Source of the DNA: Coptis chinensis
Lineage: Eukaryota > Streptophyta > Magnoliopsida > Ranunculales > Ranunculaceae
DNA: 64,000 nt
Assembly (NCBI GenBank): GCA_015680905.1
Contig: CM027377.1
Location: 59,045,501-59,109,500 of the forward strand
Reading direction: 5' to 3'
Below the pieces are notes generated by a model. It was not told the origin of the DNA, searched no databases, and was given only the letters and a program-made list of their open reading frames with translations. The first letter of the stretch is position 1. The number at the start of each line of letters is the position of its first letter. Shown one piece after another: positions 12,743-23,735 of the stretch. Position numbers and translations under genes: made by a program.

Positions 12743-14198
12743 ATATTATGCACTTAGTGATAATGGTATTGTTCCCTTCTCCATAATGATATTAGTCTAG
12801 AAATCTCACGTAGTACTTGAATTAGGATTTCATTTTTGAAACTTAGATTAATATGTAGGTAATATTTATTATATATTTACATAAACATCCTGCATGAGCA
12901 TCTATGATTGTACATGGCAGTAATTTTCTGAAACCTAGGTTAGAGTACTTAATACAAATCCTGTGAGCATCTAGCCTAAAAAGCCTCATAAGAGTGAAAT
13001 ATCTTAGTTATGACACAAGGGAGTAGTCAAATCCGAGTAGAGAAATCACACATTCACTTGCTTGATCACCATACCATATCCTAAGCAAGAATTTAGGCCC
13101 TCTTTGGATCAATATAGCCAGAAATTCTGACCTATATTTTCCGCTAGTCGCCCCACTAAGCCTTTCATTAGCCTTTTCATAAACCACAAATTCTTTAACC
13201 AATAAAACAAAATAAAAAATAAAATCAGCCTACCTATCTGGATAAGTTTAAGAAATAGGATAAGTAAAGAAAAGAGAAGAGAAAAACCTGTGTAAACAAA
13301 AAATAGTTAGTTGCTTCAAAAGAAAAAAAAAATAGAAAAAAAAATAAAGAAAAGTTTCCATCCAAAGAAAAGAAAAAGAAAATAAAAAGTTAGAACTCCA
13401 AAAACAGAATCAAATGAGTCAAAAGCCAAAACAAAAAGGCTAAAGATGGAAGCAAAGTATAGAAGCAAAGTAAGAACAAGGTTTTCTCTAGTTACATAAT
13501 ATGAAGAACCTATTTTCTCAGACTTGTTTTTTTTATTATTATCCATTTCCTTTCGTCTTTAACCAACACATATGCCCCGTATCACCTAATAAAGACATCT
13601 AGGTCAATTAGAAATAGGCCGGTTGGTGTGATAGTAAGTGGTCGATGTGTTTGATCGACCTCGACTTCCTTAGATTGTCATTGAGATTATGAGGAAACGT
13701 GTGCCCACTGCACACTGGACTTAGCAAACATGAGTGAAAAAATCATAGTGTTATGTGTCTTGACACATTCCTTGTGAGAACCGACTTAAATACGATATTC
13801 CAAAAGTTTCATAAACGGATCTGTCATTGCATTTCATAGCATAGTTCATTGTATAGTTGTTTATCTTAAGATGATTTGATTATTATGCATATATTTATTT
13901 AGGAGTTAGATTGATGATCCTCATTTAAATGCTAGTAAGATGTATAGATATATGAAATAAATTAGAGGAAAATTACTTTTATTTCTTAGTCGCTGTAGTA
14001 TAAGTGAAGTTTGTGAGTATCTTCTCTGGAAAACTCTCACGAGGCTATAACTCGTCCAGTAGGGAATTCCTAGTGGTTTAAGGTTTTATTGTATATGGTC
14101 AATGCAATCGCACTCTGCGAAACAAGATTAGTTAGGACCACATTTTTTGTCACTTATCTATTTTTATTTCTCATCTTTGCTTGACGACAAGAAAAATG
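11396..14198 (+). other. Post-pol and 3' untranslated region of E1
   Basis: 11580-11960 matches, in inverse orientation, the post-pol blocks of E5, E3 and E2, including the conserved motif at 11903-11930. Purine tracts of the form TTTGGGGGT lie at about 12009, 12161 and 12608. A poly(A) run occupies 12710-12738. 12900-14198 matches the reverse complement of E3's 3' region (23740-25700) and E2's (37450-38900). ORFs here, such as the Phe-rich one at 13316-13546 on the minus strand, are low-complexity artefacts. No extra ORF like those of E2 to E4 remains. Confidence 0.6.
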
Positions 14199-14214
14199 TT
14201 GTTTGGTGGTGGTA
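14199..14214 (+). other. Polypurine-type tract before E1's 3' LTR
   Basis: GTTGTTTGGTGGTGGTA ends directly before the LTR's TG. In E2 the same position is a clean GGGGGTAGTG-type tract (37434-37447 read on the minus strand). It primes plus-strand DNA synthesis in reverse transcription; this copy is partly decayed. Confidence 0.6.
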
Positions 14215-15413
14215 TGATAAGCACCCAAAACCCCTTAATAGTATTACATTTAGGCCAATTATATTTATAATAAATAAGAGTTAGTATTGTTTACGTGTTT
14301 TTGTGTATTTCAGGTCTTAAAACTATATATGTGCTTAAAGACGCCATTTTGCATGGAAAATGTGTCAAGATGATTGCTAGAAGAGTTCAATATTTAAAGC
14401 ACAAGAATCAAGAAGAAAAAGCATTTTCAAGCCCAGTCAAAGCTAGGGAGTCAAAGTCAATTCAGGTAGAAAAAGAACAAAAAACCATCAGAACTTCAAA
14501 AGGGCATATCTTTGGACTCGGGCCTTGGAATTGGGCCTACTTTATGTCAAAATGACCGGCTCGGAACAAGCTTTCCAATGGACCTATTGTTGACCTAATC
14601 AAAGCTATAAAAGTTGACGAAAATTGCACTGAAATAATTTCCAACAGCATTAGCTCCTTTAGACTTAACCAAAGGACTTTTAGCTCACATTAGAGGCCCA
14701 AAGTCCCCATTTCAGATCTATGCACGAAAATGTAACCTTAATCTTCTCCTATCTAAAGAGTATTAAGGCTAAATCTAACTTGGCTTCTCCCTCATTAGTT
14801 TAGTGATAATTTAGGTCTTTCTCCCCCCCCCCCCCCTCCCCCCTCTTTTTCTAGTTTAGTATAGTTTAGTTTAGAGTTAGGGTTTGTAGCCTCCATAAAA
14901 CCTTTCAATAAAAGATTAGTGTCACACCCCGAATTTCGGCAGAATTCGAAAAAAACAATATTTGTTCCCGACTCTTCGATTTTTGAGGTGTGATGCACTC
15001 TCAACTCCCAAAAACCCATAATCAGTTTAAATATGCGGATAATTAAAAACCAATAAAAATTTAAGATAAACAAAAGTCCTCTTCATTACAAAAATTCACA
15101 AATATGATTAGATTACAAATCTCCTTTCAACAACTCTTTAATTAAAATTACAAATGAAAATACAAAAACATTGTCTCAACTGAAAATCTATTTCACCTTA
15201 AAGGAAAACAAAACATATCCTGAAATGCGACGCTAAATCAAACTACAAGCAGCAACCAACCTTCTTCAACATTAAATCTGTCAATACTTATCAACTATAT
15301 TCATTTAATGAACACACCCGATAAGCAAACATGCAAATCGGGTCAGCATTATAAACAATGCTGGTGTGAGTAGCCCTAAAATATAAATTATACTTATACA
15401 TATATATATATAT

Positions 15414-15425
15414 AACTAAATGCCT

Positions 15426-15496
<71 letters not shown>

Positions 15497-15512
15497 CCAT
15501 AAGGCATTTAGT
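15414..15512. repeat. (TA)n microsatellite flanked by an inverted repeat
   Basis: A run of about 30 TA units (15429-15494) lies between AACTAAATGCCTTAT on the left and ATAAGGCATTTAGTT on the right, a perfect 15-base inverted repeat. ORFs of repeated Tyr-Ile are artefacts of the microsatellite. Confidence 0.85.
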
Positions 15513-16220
15513 TCCTCCACTGAGGCGCCTTAACTTCCAACGACTAATACAACATTCTTAAGTACCATAATTAAGGCAGGTAGTTCCTCCAGTGAGGCGC
15601 CTTAGCTTCCCAACAATAATGTAAAGGCATTTAGTTCCTCCACCGAGGCGTCTTAGGTTCTAACTAAACTACTAACCAGCCAAGCATATTCTATACTTAC
15701 CGCATTTCATGCTCAATTACAGAGTGGGTCGTCTCTGCACAAGTAATTAAGTTGACCCACCCTTCTGCAAAACCATATACAATCATATCTTTAAAGATAT
15801 ATCATTAACCAACATATTACCATAATTATATTATTTAAAGTTTTCTTTGCGTGTCCCTAAAATCACGTCATAACTATGTCTTACCTAGTTTCCCTGGCTA
15901 CCACAATCACTACCCAACGCCGAACATGTACATCCACATGCCTCCCCTCACATAATGAACCACTCCGTGCGTAGCTACCCTAAGCGGGATATCGCATACC
16001 AGGTAACCCTCACACGAAAGCCATTATGTGAGTACTGCCACTATTCGGCATAAAAATATCGCGCGTCTCGTTCTAGTTTTGCGAACGGAATAATCAAGCC
16101 ACTATTCGGCTACGCCAGAAGGGCCATTCAGATTCACTGAAACGCCAGAAGGGCAAATCAAATTACTTACGCCAGAAAGGACATTCAGATTCACTGAAAC
16201 GCCCGAAGGACCAATCATAT
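15500..16220. repeat. Short tandem-like repeats in the 3.96-kb insertion
   Basis: Three imperfect copies of TTAGTTCCTCCACTGAGGCG followed by CCTTA lie at about 15508, 15580 and 15631. A second set, ACGCCAGAAGGGC with CATTCAGATTCACTGAA, recurs at about 16110-16205. No coding potential is supported. Such arrays are common in long plant LTRs. Confidence 0.6.
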
Positions 16221-17543
16221 CACATACTCCCATCACAAGGGCCAAATCACATGAGTTGTGGTAGCTAGGTTCTAGGATTTTTGTTACGTAATTTATTCAA
16301 GTGTCATACATTTATATCTCAGAATAAATTTTATTCTATCTCATGCCAATATATTTAATTGTACTGAAGCTCAACGTTTCTCGTTATAATACAATTCACA
16401 TTATCACGTGCCAATACTATTCATTACACGATATCCAAGTATCTCTATATCAAATCTCGAAACTTATTATTTTACGTGCCAATCATATATTGCACTACAC
16501 CATATGGAATATCTCAAGCCTTCGTAAATACTACAATTTATTTAAGTAGCAACTTATACTAGGTTTCAATCATGTAATGTATTCGTTCAATATATTTATG
16601 TGAACTCAATTCACCATCAAAGGCACGCATTATTTCCATTTGTGCACAATATAAATAATATATAAATAATCAAAATATATGTCCATTCTACCAATGTCAA
16701 AATGAAACGACTTTAAAAAGAAAGAACAACTCAGGTCCAAATATCACGCATAATTATTCGAGTCCAAATCACAAGTCAAGTCAAACTGATCAACCGTCAA
16801 AAGCTCAATACTAAAGTCCATGAATCTGAGTCCGTATGTAGTTTAATTCTCATAAAAACGTATATATCTAAGTCTTATAAGAATTCCCCTCTTGTTACGT
16901 GCAAGTATTTATATGTTTTACACACTACTCACGTCAAATCTTAATTAGATAATGACAAACAAAGTTATACAATTTTCGACAATATTTTATTACTACATTT
17001 GTCCATATAATTAAATATGTGAAAATCTGGAAAAAATCAACATTCCACAGTCAACGGTCAACGGTCAATATCAAAGTCAACCTGTCATTTCCATGTTCAA
17101 CAGGTTCAGGGTCATAGCCATGGTTCATGGCTAAGGTCAAGGTGCATGGCTCATGGGCTCATGACTAAGGTAATGGTTAAGGTCATGGTTCGGACCCAAC
17201 TAGCCAAGCCTATGACTCAACCAAAGATTCAAATAATGTTAGCCGGATCCAACATAAAAGCCAAACCAGAAACCGGCCCAACAATAGATTTAGCCCAACT
17301 AGAAATATCTAGAGGGAACAGATCCACTTAAAACAATAATGGACCAGCCCACCAAAAATAAAAGAAAACCGGTCCATGTAAACAAAATTAGAACAGGCCC
17401 CAACCAAAAATAGAACCGGCCCAACTCAAAAGATTAATATCGGCCCATCACTAACAAAATAGAACTGGCCCAAAGGAAGACCAACTAAGCCCAAGCCCAA
17501 AAATCTAAACTGATCTAGTGTATCTAAAATACGTCTGGGAGCA

Positions 17544-18317
17544 CTAGATCGTGCTCTCGGTTGTCTCCCTTACCAGCGCATCTGTTTCCATCACCAGCCA
17601 CCATGAGCTCCACCCATCGGCACTCCAAAATAACCAAAATAGTTCGGTTTGGAACCCCAACAAAAACCCAATAGGAAACTGACTCAAAATCCTCACAAAC
17701 GAATTCCCAAAAACCAATCCCAAAACCAACTTCATGACCCCTAAAAAGAGTACTGAACCCCCACTCCTTCCACCAAATCTGTATTGCTTAGCAAGTCCCC
17801 CTGCACCATGACAACAAGGCATTGCTCCAAACCAACCACCAACTAAGTTCATTATTCCAACACTAATTGAAACTGCTGTCGCCGATGCATCTTTTTCAGG
17901 GAAAAGATCAGTATACAATTTACAAACTGCAATCACTGAATTCAAAACCGAAAGTGGGATCCATGGTATTGCAACGCGAATAAATCCAGCCTTCCAATCA
18001 TCCCATGTAATCTTCACAACATGAATCTCAAAAGGACCAAATTTAAGTTGTAAAAAAAACAAAGGGTCACATATAAAACAAAGCAATAAACCGAAAATGA
18101 ATACCAAGAAAGCAACTGGAATTGCCGATAAGATATGCAATCTTCTTCCACGGCATCGTCTACGCTGGTCTAGTTCTTCTGATTTAGTTAAAGACTCAAT
18201 CCCATCATTGTCATTCAACCAATGACCAACCGACATATCCCACATTCTAAACAAACCAACAGTTTCAAAGAATTCAAATCGACAGTTCACACAACACAAT
18301 CCAAAACAATCAATCAA
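17544..18317 (-). pseudogene. Captured fragment of a molybdate transporter (MOT1/SULTR5 family)
   Basis: Plant MOT1-type proteins move molybdate across intracellular membranes and are about 450 residues with many membrane helices. This 257-codon open stretch matches only a central to C-terminal portion. Recognisable segments are LSAIPVAFLVFIFGLLLC (a helix), KFGPFEIHVVKITWDDW, IPLSVLNSVIAVCKL, DLFPEKDAS, and the family hallmark WFGAMPCCHGAGGLAKQYRFG followed by a VLGLVFGNSFVRILSQFPIG helix. After FPIG the family match fails, probably at a frameshift or capture boundary. The frame opens without an ATG; the first is at 18245. The N-terminal helices and a promoter are absent. It lies inside the 3.96-kb insertion on the strand opposite to E1, so it is a gene fragment picked up by a mobile element. 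The family call is strong; expression is unknown. Confidence 0.85.
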
Positions 18318-19412
18318 ATAAAATCACCCATTCAAACATTTAAACCCCCAATCAACAGTATGCATATACACAAATAGAGTCCGTTAATATTCAAATTATT
18401 TTTTATTTTTATCAATGAAGATTTGGTTCAACTGTTACCATGAAAAAAATAGAACCTCATGGTTTCGACAGAGATTGTAAATTATACAGAACTTATGTTT
18501 TGGACAGAATAAGCAAATTTTAAGTAGACTATCATACAAAGTCCTGTGAATGTCTATAATTTCAGTGAAAGAAAAAAAAAACTCTACTCACTTAATCAAA
18601 AGCTCCATGAATTTATCATAGTCCGAATCATCGTGCTCCAACACTCTAGCAAGCGAGCTTTTATCTCTGCCTCCATTTTTTATTTTTATTTTTATCTAAA
18701 AACCCTATTCCCTAGAAAAATATGTATATATACCTGGGTTTGAAACCTAAGCCCAACACAGACTCGAGCCCAAAAATCAGGCCCACGTATCCCAAATCCA
18801 ATCCAGCGAATTTTGAATAAATAAATAAATAAATTAATAAATAAATAAATAAATACGTATTTTAAATACGTGTGTTACACTTAGTTTCTTAAATTCAATC
18901 AATTCTTATTTACTTTAATGCCTTCTTATTATCGTTTAAGTAGTTTCAATCCAATGACACAAGGCTAAAACCTCCATTAGAGGGGGTTTATGAAGCCACG
19001 TGAGGATGATTGTTAGTTAGAATAGTTATTGTTTTGCAATTAGCACTTCAAGTTCTTCGTTGTGTGTTTCTAGAGATAGAACTCATAACAGTGAAGTAGA
19101 GTTTAGAGCCACTATCAAAGAGATTTGTGGGGGAGCTAAACTCTCATGCTAGTGAAGCCTTGATTAGAGATAACTTGGCGTTCACTAGAGATCAAGAAAA
19201 GTGATTCGATGACTAAATTAATAGCCAATCGAATTGCGTGGTGGATTAACCTTCTCATATTAATTAAATAATTGTTTTAGCATCTTAGTTTACTATTTTT
19301 ATATGATTAAAATATTACTCTCATTAGTGAATTAGTTTATTTAGTCTAGATTCGCATTCAAGTACGTACAAACAAGAGTGGATCGAACATGATTACTCCC
19401 TATATCAACATA

Positions 19413-20803
19413 CGCTACTCTGGCATGATATCTGGTGTGGCAACTCTCCTCTCTTGTTTAATGTCGACGCCTTTTCAGTGTGGCAGTTTCTTATGGATGC
19501 CAAGGTCAGTTGTTTGTTAGATAATGGTAATTGGAATTACCACGTGCTTCTCATACCGTCTTCTAATCTCAAGACTGAAATTCTCACTACCAGCATCTAT
19601 AGAAATCTCCTACAAGACAAGATAGTGTGGATGCCCTACTAGAGTGGTCTCTATACCTCTAGTAGCGCCTACACAGCTCTCAGCCCAGCTGGAAACAAAG
19701 TGAGGTGGTATAACTTTGTGTGGGGAAAATGGGTTTTGCCAAGGCATTCCTTCACATGTTGGCAGCTCTTCTCCAACACTATACCTACCCAAGACCGTCT
19801 GGTGTGAAGAAAAGTCATTTCTCACTCTACATGATGCTTATGTAATAGCAGTAGAGAACACTCTAAGCATCTTTTCTTTGAGTGCCCTTACTCCCAACAT
19901 ATCATATCCAAGATTAAAGAGCTACTCGGTATATCTACTGATGCCAGATCTTCTAACCGAGAATGGTCATCCATCATCAGGCTTTGCAAAAGGCATGAAT
20001 TATGGGAAGCGTACAAAGTTTACTTATGCGCTGCTGTGGACGCCATCTGGGAAGAGAGAAACAGGAGACACTTTCAAGGCTCCAGCAGGAACACATTGGA
20101 TCTGTTCTACAAGCTCGAACGAGACCTCAAAAACTACCTAGTAGTCCTGGAACCACTAGTAAAGGATTCTTTGGATGCACGAGCTCTGGGTACCAGAATA
20201 GGACTCAACCTGCAGTTCAAGTTCCCGGTGTCTACTGGCTACTCTTGGGATCCACCACACGAAAATAAAGTTAAGCTCAATAATGATGGAAGCTTAAGTA
20301 GTAATGGTGCTGGACATGGAGGGGCAATACTAGACAGCCAAGGTCAAGTGGTTGCGGCTTTCACAAGAAAAGGCGGAATGCAATTAGTGTTATTCCAAGA
20401 ACTTTTAGCTATTGACATCGGGTTAAAAAGATGCATCCATGAGAGGATTCTAAAAGTGGAAGTTGCGTCAGATTCGCTGAGGGCAGTAAATGCTATTAAT
20501 AAGCAAGAGAAGCCCCTTGGCTTTGCTGGACTTAGTCCTTTGCCATCCAAAATGTGAGTCTCCTCTTTGAGTACATCTCCTTCAGTCATGTGGTACAAGA
20601 GACGAATAGGGCAGCAGACTATTTGGCTACTATTAGCCCATCACAGGATGCACATAATGTAATTTTTTTTTTTCTTTGTCCCCCTTGATCAGGCCCCCTT
20701 CATAGTATTGTGGAGGAGGATGCCCTAGGAACAACCTATGTAAGAGTTTCTTAAGCAATACAACAGGTGAGGGCCTGCCAATCCCTAGCTTAACCAAAAA
20801 AAC
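19413..20803 (+). mobile_element. 5'-truncated LINE inside E1's 3' LTR
   Basis: About 1.39 kb interrupts an otherwise continuous LTR match. The flanks share CATA (19409-19412 and 20804-20807), and the right end is A-rich (ACCAAAAAAACC). This fits target-primed reverse transcription with a short TSD and 5' truncation. It encodes the C-terminal end of a plant L1-type ORF2. Confidence 0.75.
19430..20640 (+). pseudogene. LINE ORF2 C-terminal remnant: zinc-binding RT end and RNase H
   Basis: This is the tail of a non-LTR retrotransposon polyprotein. The first part, in broken frames, resembles the zf-RVT region (WHDIWCGNSPLL; RWYNFVWGKW; HSFTCWQLF). From 20036 to 20557 an open frame carries an RNase H fold: NDGSLSSNGAGHGGAILD supplies the first Asp, FQELLAIDIGL the Glu, and VASDSLRAVNAI the next Asp. 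This Asp-Glu-Asp set is the plant-type RNase H at the C-terminus of L1-like LINEs. The upstream reverse transcriptase and endonuclease are missing. The RNase H frame ends in a shift near 20550, and further residues continue in another frame. Confidence 0.75.
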
Positions 20804-20896
20804 CATATTTGATAGTATTATTATTAATTGATTAGCATGAGTTTAGTACTGTAGAAACACTATTTTCACATCTATTAAAATCTAAATATCAAAAAC

Positions 20897-22022
20897 CAAC
20901 TAAAAAAAAAAAAGACGAGGCATTCTCAAAATAAGAATTAAACAAATAGTGTAACCCAAAGTAATATTATTCTCTGTTTAATTCAATATTTTGCATCCAC
21001 CTCTCAATTTGTCTTGAGAATCTGACGTTAAAAGACTCAAACTTGTACAAATTTTCAAAAAAAATCCTTTTTTTACATCGTCTTAAAACCTTTCTCTGTC
21101 TCAAACTCTTTTAAAATTCTCCCAATTTCTAAAAATGTCTTATGTTTAGAACAAGACCCCTACACCTAGCAAGACAAGGTGGATCAATTTCAATAATCGT
21201 GTATAAGCACTTCCTAGAGATCTACAAGTCAAGATATGGACCCATATACCAAAAACCATTCCTAGTTTAGGTAAGAGACGCACTATGAGAGAAGGCTGGT
21301 GCTTGAACTGTCAAACACCAACTTACCCCGGTCTTCAACCTCATAGTAATAATTCTATTTTTAAAGTCTACATGTGTCTTCCTCTAGCGCACCGCTCTCA
21401 GTCTCATCGAGTTATTCCACCCTCGGGTTGGGATTAACTCCGGTCTTTGAAAAGTTTTGGCAATCTGACTTAAAACGGCCCACCATTTAAAATTTCAATT
21501 CAAAAATATCCAAAACACAAAAAAATTAATTAAAATTTTCCTTCTTTTGTTTGTATATATTTCCCTTCAGTTCTTTTTCGTTTCTTTCTTTTACCTGTTT
21601 TCATCCACCATTGGATATAAGTGTACCATATATCCTTGTGTAGCATTTTCAATGTTGAGCAGTTTGGTACCTCACAGGTCAAAATCGGCCGGGTAACGAA
21701 ACGCGGATCTTCTTTTGAAGTTGTGAGGCACTAAGGACATGATCGGAATTACCTAATTTCATTTGAACTTTGACCAAAATTCTAAACAACTTAAAAAGAC
21801 ACGTGCCACCAAACCCTTTATAGCCTACGTGACCGCCCAACCGACCTATCTTTCCCAAAAAAATTCAAACCATAACCGCACCACACCAGCGCGCGTCCGG
21901 ACCATATCACCGTGCAACCACCCATCCAAATTCACCCCCCACCACTTCAAATTTTTGCAGCAAGCTCCACTTTTCAACCTCATTACACCTATCCACCCTA
22001 ATTTCATCAACTCCTACCCAAA
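20897..22022 (+). other. Non-coding region upstream of E4's extra ORF
   Basis: No gene is seen. It carries two copies of the conserved motif around AATCTGACKTTAAAA (21011-21038, 21459-21480). A T-rich stretch at 21540-21600 mirrors 27290-27350 in E3. ORF 21763-22038 is low-complexity and unsupported. Confidence 0.5.
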
Positions 22023-22912
22023 ATGGCACGAGTCTTAAGAATCATGCCGGAGCAAAATTTCGAGCCCCCCTTCAATTCCGATCTGTTTGAAGTGAACTTC
22101 AGGGCTGAGATTAGAAGAAGCGGATGGGAGTCTCTTGTATTGATTGGGGGATGCGAGCTATTCTCCCTTTCTCACTCTTTCGTTTTACAACAACATGCAA
22201 TGAGGGGAGGATGACTACATCATGGTTGTCATGGAGGGCAACACTTTCAAGCTCACTAAGGAGGTGATGAGTGAGGCTTTGGGGATTCCTCTGAAAGTCT
22301 ATACACAGATGGAACAATCCCCAGACAACAAGACCATCAATGTTATGATGGCAGAAACGCTTCTTGAGGGTAGGAAAAACCTCGCATCACACTGCGCATT
22401 TCAGAGTTTGCTTCGAAGGAATAAGTTGGCGGTATCTCAATAGATAGCCTACAACTTGATAGGCTCAACCAAGCCTTCTAATATCAGTAAGGTGATGCTC
22501 CACATCCTATGGATTTTTTAGGAACATAAGAGCAGCTTCTGCATCACCACCTTCATCTAGGTGCAACTTTGCAAACCCAGGAGATCCACTACTTCTTTAC
22601 TAGTGTTAGTCACTAGGATCATGCAGCACTGGGGTTTCGTTGCTATAGACGCTCTAGTGGAGGTCAAGGACGCTACTAAAGAGGTCCTATCTATTCCCAC
22701 TGCATCCAGCAATTTTGGCATCCACCTGCCGCCGAGCACGCACCCGCTACTCCCACACCTATGCCAATAGACTACTTCGCTAATAGTGCCACTCGCCATT
22801 TCACTCAACCCATGGACAGAATTCATTTCATCCATGAGGGCCAAAGGATTCTGCACCAACACGTCCACCAACTCAGGCAAGGGCAGCGAGCCCTTATAGC
22901 GGCACAACAAAC
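22023..22912 (+). pseudogene. Extra ORF of E4 (Athila-type 'putative plant transposon protein'), interrupted
   Basis: The ATG at 22023 starts MARVLRIM, matching MARVLKIM in E3. The segment IRRSGWESLVL, the block LTKEVMSEALGIP and KLAVSQ are shared with E3 and, more loosely, with the E2 ORFs. This class of protein sits between integrase and the 3' LTR of plant Athila-type elements, and its role is unknown. There is a shift near 22214 (the next frame opens at about 22222) and a stop at 22441. Further pieces (TRIMQHWGF at 22617; a helical segment at 22794-22912) extend to the point where the E3 LTR cuts in. The C-terminus is therefore missing. Confidence 0.7.
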
Positions 22913-23720
22913 TGAAGTTGTGTATGATGTGAGTATCTTCAAAAGATTAGAAGTGAGGTTCACCATAAATTGTTTAGAGTTAGATGATTAGGAGTTTTAG
23001 AAGAAAGGAAGGTAGTTTCCTTTTAGGACCTGTTTAGTTTCTAGTTGAATGAATAACATTAAAAGTTTAAGTTGTTTTGAAGATTAAAATGACACAAACA
23101 ATGAAAGGAATGATTGAAATGAAGAACAACAAAAAGAAGATTGATTGATTGAAAGATAAAAGAAAATAATAAGATTGAAATGAAGAACAATAAAGTAAAT
23201 GACTTGAATTGAAAAACAAGAAAATAATCATACATGACACTAGAATAACTCTAGGTGCATTCTCTCTCCCTAACTTTTATTTTATATACCCCTACTTTAT
23301 GCCTTTTACTGATTTGCCTTTCTCTATTATATTTGAGACACCTCACACTTTACTTTATGCTTTTGCTTTTCCTTTTGCTTTTTGATTTCTTCTTGATCAA
23401 GATAGGTTTTGGAGAATGCCATGCATATTTGGTGATAAGGACCTCCATCTCTGGCCTTTTGAGTTAAGGATTTTGACCTTTGACTTTGACCTTTGATATT
23501 GACTTTTTCAATACTTTTTCATAGCAGCTTCTGGTCTTCATAATAAGCATGATTAAGGGTCCTTTTGGTGCTAAGACGCATCTTTTATAATAAATTGTCT
23601 GAAATTCTTTATAACCTGAAAAAAGGCAATAAAAGTTATGAGTTGTCTTTTCATTAAACATCAAAAGGATTGTAATGCAGTAATGTAAGGGTAATAAAAT
23701 GCACATTTGGGAGCTGATCA
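22913..23720 (-). repeat. 3' LTR of E3
   Basis: This 808-bp TG...CA unit reads TGATCAGCTCCCAAATG at its start on the minus strand. The solo LTR at 5113-5959 is a second copy. It abuts the purine tract at 23721. ORFs inside it are not supported. Confidence 0.85.
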
Positions 23721-23735
23721 CCACCCCCAAATAGC
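23721..23735 (-). other. Polypurine tract of E3
   Basis: On the minus strand it reads CTATTTGGGGGTGG directly before the 3' LTR, the expected plus-strand primer site. Two more TTTGGGGGTGG tracts occur upstream at about 25337-25350 and 25457-25470. Confidence 0.75.

Larger units (their letters stand above)
14920..18879. mobile_element. 3.96-kb TG...CA insertion, probable long solo LTR carrying captured DNA
   Basis: It begins TGTCACACCCCGAATTTCGG and ends ACGTGTGTTACA, and interrupts E1's LTR with flanks ATTAG (14915-14919) and CTTAG (18880-18884); the undisturbed 5' LTR has CTTAG. Its termini are a short inverted repeat of the TGT/ACA kind, and TG...CA with a 5-bp TSD point to LTR-type integration. 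The TGTCACACCCC start is typical of long LTRs of plant gypsy elements such as Tekay/Del (from family knowledge, not checked). No internal LTR copy, gag or pol is visible. It holds a TA microsatellite, short tandem repeats and a molybdate-transporter fragment. It could instead be an unusual non-autonomous element. Confidence 0.7.
5068..20891 (+). mobile_element. E1: complete but non-autonomous Athila-like LTR retrotransposon
   Basis: Two LTRs bound it (5068-7251 and 14215-20891), with a perfect 5-bp TSD AAAAC at 5063-5067 and 20892-20896. A primer-binding site follows the 5' LTR and a purine-rich tract precedes the 3' LTR. Subtracting three later insertions leaves LTRs of about 1332 and 1317 bp. 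The 7-kb interior has gag and protease on the plus strand. No reverse transcriptase, RNase H, integrase or extra ORF is present, so it depends on a relative for mobility. The first two bases are TA instead of TG, a mutation at the terminus. The Athila-like assignment rests on gag and protease style, LTR type and 3' region shared with E2 and E3. Confidence 0.85.
14215..20891 (+). repeat. 3' LTR of E1 (interrupted twice)
   Basis: It starts TGATAAGCACCCAAAA and ends AAATATCA, and matches the 5' LTR in three pieces: 14215-14919, 18885-19412 and 20808-20891. The gaps are a 3960-bp insertion and a truncated LINE. The small ORF at 14295-14555 corresponds to 6013-6195 in the 5' LTR. Confidence 0.88.
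20897..22912 (+). mobile_element. E4: remnant of an Athila-like element (plus strand)
   Basis: It continues from about 5020-5067 across the E1 insertion and is an inverted match to 26600-28060 of E3: the conserved motifs at 21011-21038 and 21459-21480, the stretch 21540-21760, and an extra ORF. It is cut at 22912 by the E3 LTR in the middle of that ORF, so its 3' end is elsewhere. No gag or pol is visible. Confidence 0.7.

Noticed and set aside
13316..13546. Phe/Leu-rich 76-codon ORF resembling a membrane protein
   Set aside because: It comes from A-rich low-complexity DNA in the E1 3' region; the matching region in E3 (24503-24797) has a different frame and composition.
15291..15500. ORF of repeated Tyr-Ile residues
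   Set aside because: It is a direct translation of the TA microsatellite.
22557..22910. 117-codon minus-strand ORF in E4
   Set aside because: It is antisense to the extra ORF whose conserved blocks are on the plus strand.
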